Assembly (NCBI GenBank): GCA_902789835.1
Contig: CADAPN010000076.1
Location: 1-27,361, forward strand
Length of the DNA: 27,361 nucleotides
Reading direction: 5' to 3'
Source: Oscillospiraceae bacterium
GTDB taxonomy: Bacteria > Bacillota_A > Clostridia > Oscillospirales > Oscillospiraceae
The notes below the pieces were generated by a model. The model was not told the DNA's origin. It ran no database searches and saw only the letters and a program-made list of their open reading frames with translations. Shown one piece after another: positions 24,271 through 27,361 of the stretch. A program made the translations under genes and the position numbers. Each line of letters begins with the position of its first letter. Position 1 is the first letter of the stretch.

Positions 24271-24299
24271 ATTATAGCATCGACTCTCTCTTCTGCCAA
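24271..24299 (-). promoter_or_regulatory. Promoter of the mnmA operon
   Basis: On the minus strand TTGGCA (24294-24299) and TATAAT (24271-24276) are separated by 17 bases, about 90 bases before the mnmA ATG. The divergent dtd promoter starts about 30 bp away, so the two transcripts are fired back to back. Confidence 0.8.
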
Positions 24300-24323
24300 G
24301 TCCTTTTGTTTTTCCGGAAATTG

Positions 24324-24332
24324 TGATACAAT
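24324..24332 (+). promoter_or_regulatory. Extended -10 promoter of dtd
   Basis: TGATACAAT contains TACAAT (24327-24332) with a TG one base upstream, an extended -10 element. The -35 region 17 bases upstream (TTTTGT) is a poor match, as expected when an extended -10 is present. The dtd ATG is 39 bases downstream. Confidence 0.6.
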
Positions 24333-24370
24333 CTTTTGAGTTTGATGTATCACAGAAAGGAATATACGAT

Positions 24371-24814
24371 ATGCGCGCTGTTGTTACAAGAGTCAACCAC
24401 GCCTCCGTTGTCATCGACGGTGAGGTCCACGGGCGGATTCAAAAGGGTCTGCTTGTTCTGCTCGGTGTTCACAAAGACGACACGGAAAAGGAAGCTTCCA
24501 AAATCGCCGACAAAATCTGCGGCCTTCGGATTTTTGAAGATGAAAACGGAAAGATGAACCTCTCCCCCGACAAGGCCGGGGCGGAGCTGCTCATCATCAG
24601 CCAGTTTACGCTCTTTGCCGACTGCCGTTCCCGCCGTCCCGGCTTCTCCCTCGCCGCAAGGCCCGAGACCGCCGTCCCTCTCTATGAGCAGGTGATCCGG
24701 GAGTGCCGAGAGCGCGGTTTTCATGTGGAAACGGGCGTCTTTGCCGCGGAAATGAAGGTGGATTCCGAAAACGACGGACCGGTCACGATCCTTCTTGACA
24801 CCAATGAGCTTTAA
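24371..24814 (+). CDS. dtd: D-aminoacyl-tRNA deacylase
   Basis: Dtd hydrolyses D-amino acids (and glycine) wrongly attached to tRNA. The 147-residue length is standard. The two family signatures are present: SQFTLFADC, with the catalytic SQxTL region near residue 77, and NDGPVTI, the NxGPVT motif near 135. I chose the ATG at 24371, preceded by AAAGGAA, because MRAVVTRVNHASV matches the family N-terminus; an upstream in-frame ATG at 24323 lies inside the promoter. The antiporter gene starts 23 bases downstream and is probably co-transcribed. Confidence 0.96.
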   Translation: MRAVVTRVNHASVVIDGEVHGRIQKGLLVLLGVHKDDTEKEASKIADKICGLRIFEDENGKMNLSPDKAGAELLIISQFTLFADCRSRRPGFSLAARPETAVPLYEQVIRECRERGFHVETGVFAAEMKVDSENDGPVTILLDTNEL

Positions 24815-24837
24815 CAGAAGCGGGATGGAGTCAAGTC

Positions 24838-27120
24838 ATGCCTAAACTGATAACGGATCTTGCGGTGATGCTGCTGACCGCGGGGGTGGTCACCATCCTC
24901 TTCCGGCGTATAAAGCAGCCTCTGGTACTGGGATATATCCTGGCCGGTTTTCTGGTCGGGCCGTATATGCCCTACTTCTTCACGGTTGTGGATTCCGTCT
25001 CCATCGAGACCTGGAGTGAGATCGGTATCATCGTTCTCATGTTCGGCCTCGGCCTGGAGTTTAATCTTCACAAGCTTGCAAGTGTCGGCGGAACCGCCGT
25101 CATTACGGCCCTGACCGAAGTGCTCGGCATGCTGGTTCTCGGCTATCTCGTCGGCCAGGCAATGGGCTGGCCGATGATGGACAGTATTTTCCTCGGCGGC
25201 ATGCTCTCCATGAGCTCCACCACCATCATCATCAAGGCCTTTGATGAGCTGAATGTGCGCAGGGAACCGTTTGCGGAGCTTGTCTTCGGGACACTGGTCA
25301 TCGAGGACATCGCCGGCATTTTCATGATGATCATTCTCTCGACGGTCTCCGTGAGCAAGAGCATCTCCGGCGTCGCCCTTGCGCTGCAGCTGGGCGAACT
25401 GGTGCTCTATCTTGCGCTATGGCTGATTCTCGGGATCTATATTCTGCCGACCTTTCTTCAAAAGGCCAAGGATTTCATGAACGATGAAACCCTGCTGATC
25501 GTCTCTCTCGGCATCTGCTTCGGCATGGTCCTTCTGGCAGAACACCTCGGCTTCTCCTCTGCCCTCGGCGCGTTCCTGGCCGGTTCGCTTCTGGCGGGCA
25601 CCATTCACGCCGAGCGCGTGGAGCACCTGACCTCCGGGATCAAAGACCTCTTCGGGACGATCTTCTTCCTCTCCGTCGGCATGATGATCGATCCCTCCAT
25701 GATTGTGAAGTATGCCCTGCCGATTGTGATTATCACTCTTGTCACGGTCTTCGGTAAGCTCACCATCTCTTCTCTCGGTGTGCTGCTCTCCGGCCAGCCG
25801 CTTCGTATTGCGGTGCATTGCGGCGCTTCTCTGGCGCAGATCGGTGAATTTGCCTTTATCATCGCGACCCTGGGCATGAATCTGGGCGTGATTTCAGATT
25901 ACCTTTATCCGATTATCGTCTCCGTCTCGGTGATCACGACCCTGACGACACCGGCCTTCATCAAGAACGCAGACCGGCTCTATCTCCTGATTCGGCGTCT
26001 CCTCCCCAAAAAGCTCGGCGAGAAGCTGGAGCGTTACACGACGGACGCCCCGCCGGTCTCCGAAACCCAGGACAGCGATTGGGCCAACTATCTGCGGCGC
26101 TATGTGAAAGTCACCATCTTTTACGGGGTCCTGATGTTCGGGGCTTCGCTGCTGGGCCAGCTGCTGCTCTATCCTTTTCTGCAGGATACCCTTCCGAAGC
26201 CCTGGATCGCCCAGGCGGTCAGCATTCTGTTCTGTGCCGTCGGGATCTCCCTGTTTATCCGGCCGATGCTGGACCTGCACTCGACGGAATACACGACGCT
26301 CTGGGTTAAGAACCGTTATTACCGGCTCCCCCTGATCGCGCTGACCGCGCTTCGCTTCATGCTGATCGTACTGATCGCCTTTTTCCCGCTGCAGACAATT
26401 CTCGAGCTGCACAGCTGGGTGCTCATCCCTCTCATTGCCGCGGCGATTCTGCTGATTTACCGAAGCGGCTGGATGTCCTCGGCGTATGTCTCGGCCGAGG
26501 CGCGCTTCATGGCCAACTTCAACGAGCGGAACCTTCAGCGCGAGGTCGGCACCGAAGATGAGATGGAATGGCTTGATGAGGCCCTTTTTGTACAGCAGCT
26601 GACCTGCCCGCCGGAACTCTACGGACGGACGCTCAAGCAGCTCGCCTGGGGCAGCCATTTCAGTGTCAACGTCATCCAGGTCGTCCGGAACCACAAAGTC
26701 CGCAATATGCCGTCCGGCACGCTGGAGCTTCGCGAAGGCGATCTTCTCGTCCTCGTCGGGAAAGCGGAGGACCTGCGTTCCCTGCGCCTCAGCCTCGGCA
26801 TGCAGGAGTATGAGGAACTCCCCACACTTCGCGCCTATACCGAGAGTCAGGCCGATTCACCGTATGCGGTCTTTGCCTATGCGATCAAGGTCCGGAAAGA
26901 TTCGGAGCTGGCCGGAAAGAGCATCCGCTCCAGTGCGCTGCGTGAGAAGTACGACTGTATGATCCTCGGCCTTCAGCGCCAGAATCTTCCGATCCTTCAG
27001 CCCGATGTCAACATGACCATCCAGGCGGGCGACTACATCTGGATCCTCGGCAGCCGGAGAATGGCGGAGAAGCTTCTTGCCGGCGGCTTCGACACGGACG
27101 AAGAAGATCCGCCCATGTGA
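24838..27120 (+). CDS. CPA2-family cation:proton antiporter with two TrkA-C domains
   Basis: The 760-residue membrane protein begins with a KefB-like Na+/H+-exchanger domain (about 5-380): LVLGYILAGFLVGP, the GLGLEFN segment, LVIEDIAG with the conserved acidic pair, and GAFLAGSLLAG. Four further hydrophobic segments follow (about 415-560). The C-terminal cytoplasmic part has two TrkA-C (RCK_C) domains, about 575-650 and 670-755, each ending in a GDLLVLVG or GDYIWILG strand. The NAD-binding TrkA-N domain of classical KefB/C is absent. The ion (K+ or Na+) is unknown. GGAG lies before the ATG at 24838, 23 nt after dtd. Confidence 0.9.
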   Translation: MPKLITDLAVMLLTAGVVTILFRRIKQPLVLGYILAGFLVGPYMPYFFTVVDSVSIETWSEIGIIVLMFGLGLEFNLHKLASVGGTAVITALTEVLGMLVLGYLVGQAMGWPMMDSIFLGGMLSMSSTTIIIKAFDELNVRREPFAELVFGTLVIEDIAGIFMMIILSTVSVSKSISGVALALQLGELVLYLALWLILGIYILPTFLQKAKDFMNDETLLIVSLGICFGMVLLAEHLGFSSALGAFLAGSLLAGTIHAERVEHLTSGIKDLFGTIFFLSVGMMIDPSMIVKYALPIVIITLVTVFGKLTISSLGVLLSGQPLRIAVHCGASLAQIGEFAFIIATLGMNLGVISDYLYPIIVSVSVITTLTTPAFIKNADRLYLLIRRLLPKKLGEKLERYTTDAPPVSETQDSDWANYLRRYVKVTIFYGVLMFGASLLGQLLLYPFLQDTLPKPWIAQAVSILFCAVGISLFIRPMLDLHSTEYTTLWVKNRYYRLPLIALTALRFMLIVLIAFFPLQTILELHSWVLIPLIAAAILLIYRSGWMSSAYVSAEARFMANFNERNLQREVGTEDEMEWLDEALFVQQLTCPPELYGRTLKQLAWGSHFSVNVIQVVRNHKVRNMPSGTLELREGDLLVLVGKAEDLRSLRLSLGMQEYEELPTLRAYTESQADSPYAVFAYAIKVRKDSELAGKSIRSSALREKYDCMILGLQRQNLPILQPDVNMTIQAGDYIWILGSRRMAEKLLAGGFDTDEEDPPM

Positions 27121-27190
27121 GTCTCTTCCGATGTGTGCCGGCGAAGCTTTATATGTCCGCCTCATATCAGGTATAAACAGAACTTGTGCA

Positions 27191-27229
27191 CAGGGCAGTG
27201 ATTCACGCGGAATCACTGCCCTGCTTTTA
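27191..27229 (+). terminator. Strong intrinsic terminator after the antiporter gene
   Basis: CAGGGCAGTGATTC (27191-27204) pairs perfectly with GAATCACTGCCCTG (27210-27223) around ACGCG, followed by CTTTTATT. It ends the dtd-antiporter transcript. Confidence 0.93.
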
Positions 27230-27265
27230 TTGATATCTGAAAGGAAAACCGGGACACCTTTATTC

Positions 27266-27361
27266 TGAACTGCACCCCGTCAAGAAGACAGTGAAATAAT
27301 TAAAAGAAAGTTCACAGCGCTGCGGCGCTGTGGCAACCGCAGATTCCGGTTGACTGCCAAG
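27266..27361. mobile_element. Possible terminal sequence of an IS3-like element at the window edge
   Basis: TGAACTGCACCCCGTCAAG at 27266-27284, followed by AAGACAGTGAAA, resembles the TGxxCTGCxCCCC ends of IS3/IS150-group insertion sequences. CACAGCGC/GCGCTGTG (around 27312-27331) forms an 8-bp hairpin just inside. The element, if present, continues past the right edge, so no transposase can be checked. Confidence 0.3.

Overview
The window looks like a chromosomal stretch of a moderately GC-rich Firmicute of the class Clostridia. The evidence is two gene orders typical of that group: tig-clpP-clpX-lon-engB, and PucR-type regulator-ftsE-ftsX-M23 hydrolase-S41 protein-greA-lysS. Ribosome binding sites are strong (AAGGAGG type) and the tRNA-Ser encodes its CCA end. 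Family or genus cannot be fixed from sequence reading alone.

Layout. Bases 1-27 hold the first nine codons of a leftward cyclase-family gene with its promoter. Bases 28-821 are a GC-rich, hairpin-rich block without a convincing gene. Bases 822-1403 are AT-rich and carry small decayed reading frames, one with an integrase-like N-terminus, and an 11-bp tandem repeat. From 1404 to 8755 a leftward cluster reads, in transcription order, CdaR/PucR-type regulator, ftsE, an in-frame ftsX-M23 hydrolase fusion, an S41-family protein lacking its catalytic dyad, greA and lysS. From 8995 to 18412 a second leftward cluster reads: an unknown 773-residue membrane/coiled-coil protein, tig, clpP, clpX, a frameshifted lon, engB and an RsuA-family pseudouridine synthase.

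The direction then changes. guaB (18660-20165) has a consensus promoter and terminator, and is followed by tRNA-Ser(GCU). Next comes a small graveyard: a truncated secreted C69 dipeptidase and a transposase zinc-ribbon scrap. A leftward operon follows: mnmA, a D,D-carboxypeptidase, an isochorismatase-family hydrolase and a hidden 55-codon membrane peptide gene. Rightward dtd and a large CPA2 antiporter close the window, with a strong terminator and a possible insertion-sequence end at the right edge.

The most striking feature is the cell-wall division module. FtsEX normally works across the membrane on a separately encoded peptidoglycan hydrolase. Here FtsX and the M23 hydrolase share one reading frame, joined at a run of seven A residues where one A fewer would restore two genes overlapping by ATGA. 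The hydrolase signal peptide and its cleavage motif survive inside the fusion. The next gene is an S41/PDZ protein with Arg and Asn where the catalytic Ser and Lys should be, so it probably acts as a scaffold or regulator. Separately, lon has lost about 80 nt and its frame, so this strain may lack intact Lon while keeping ClpXP.
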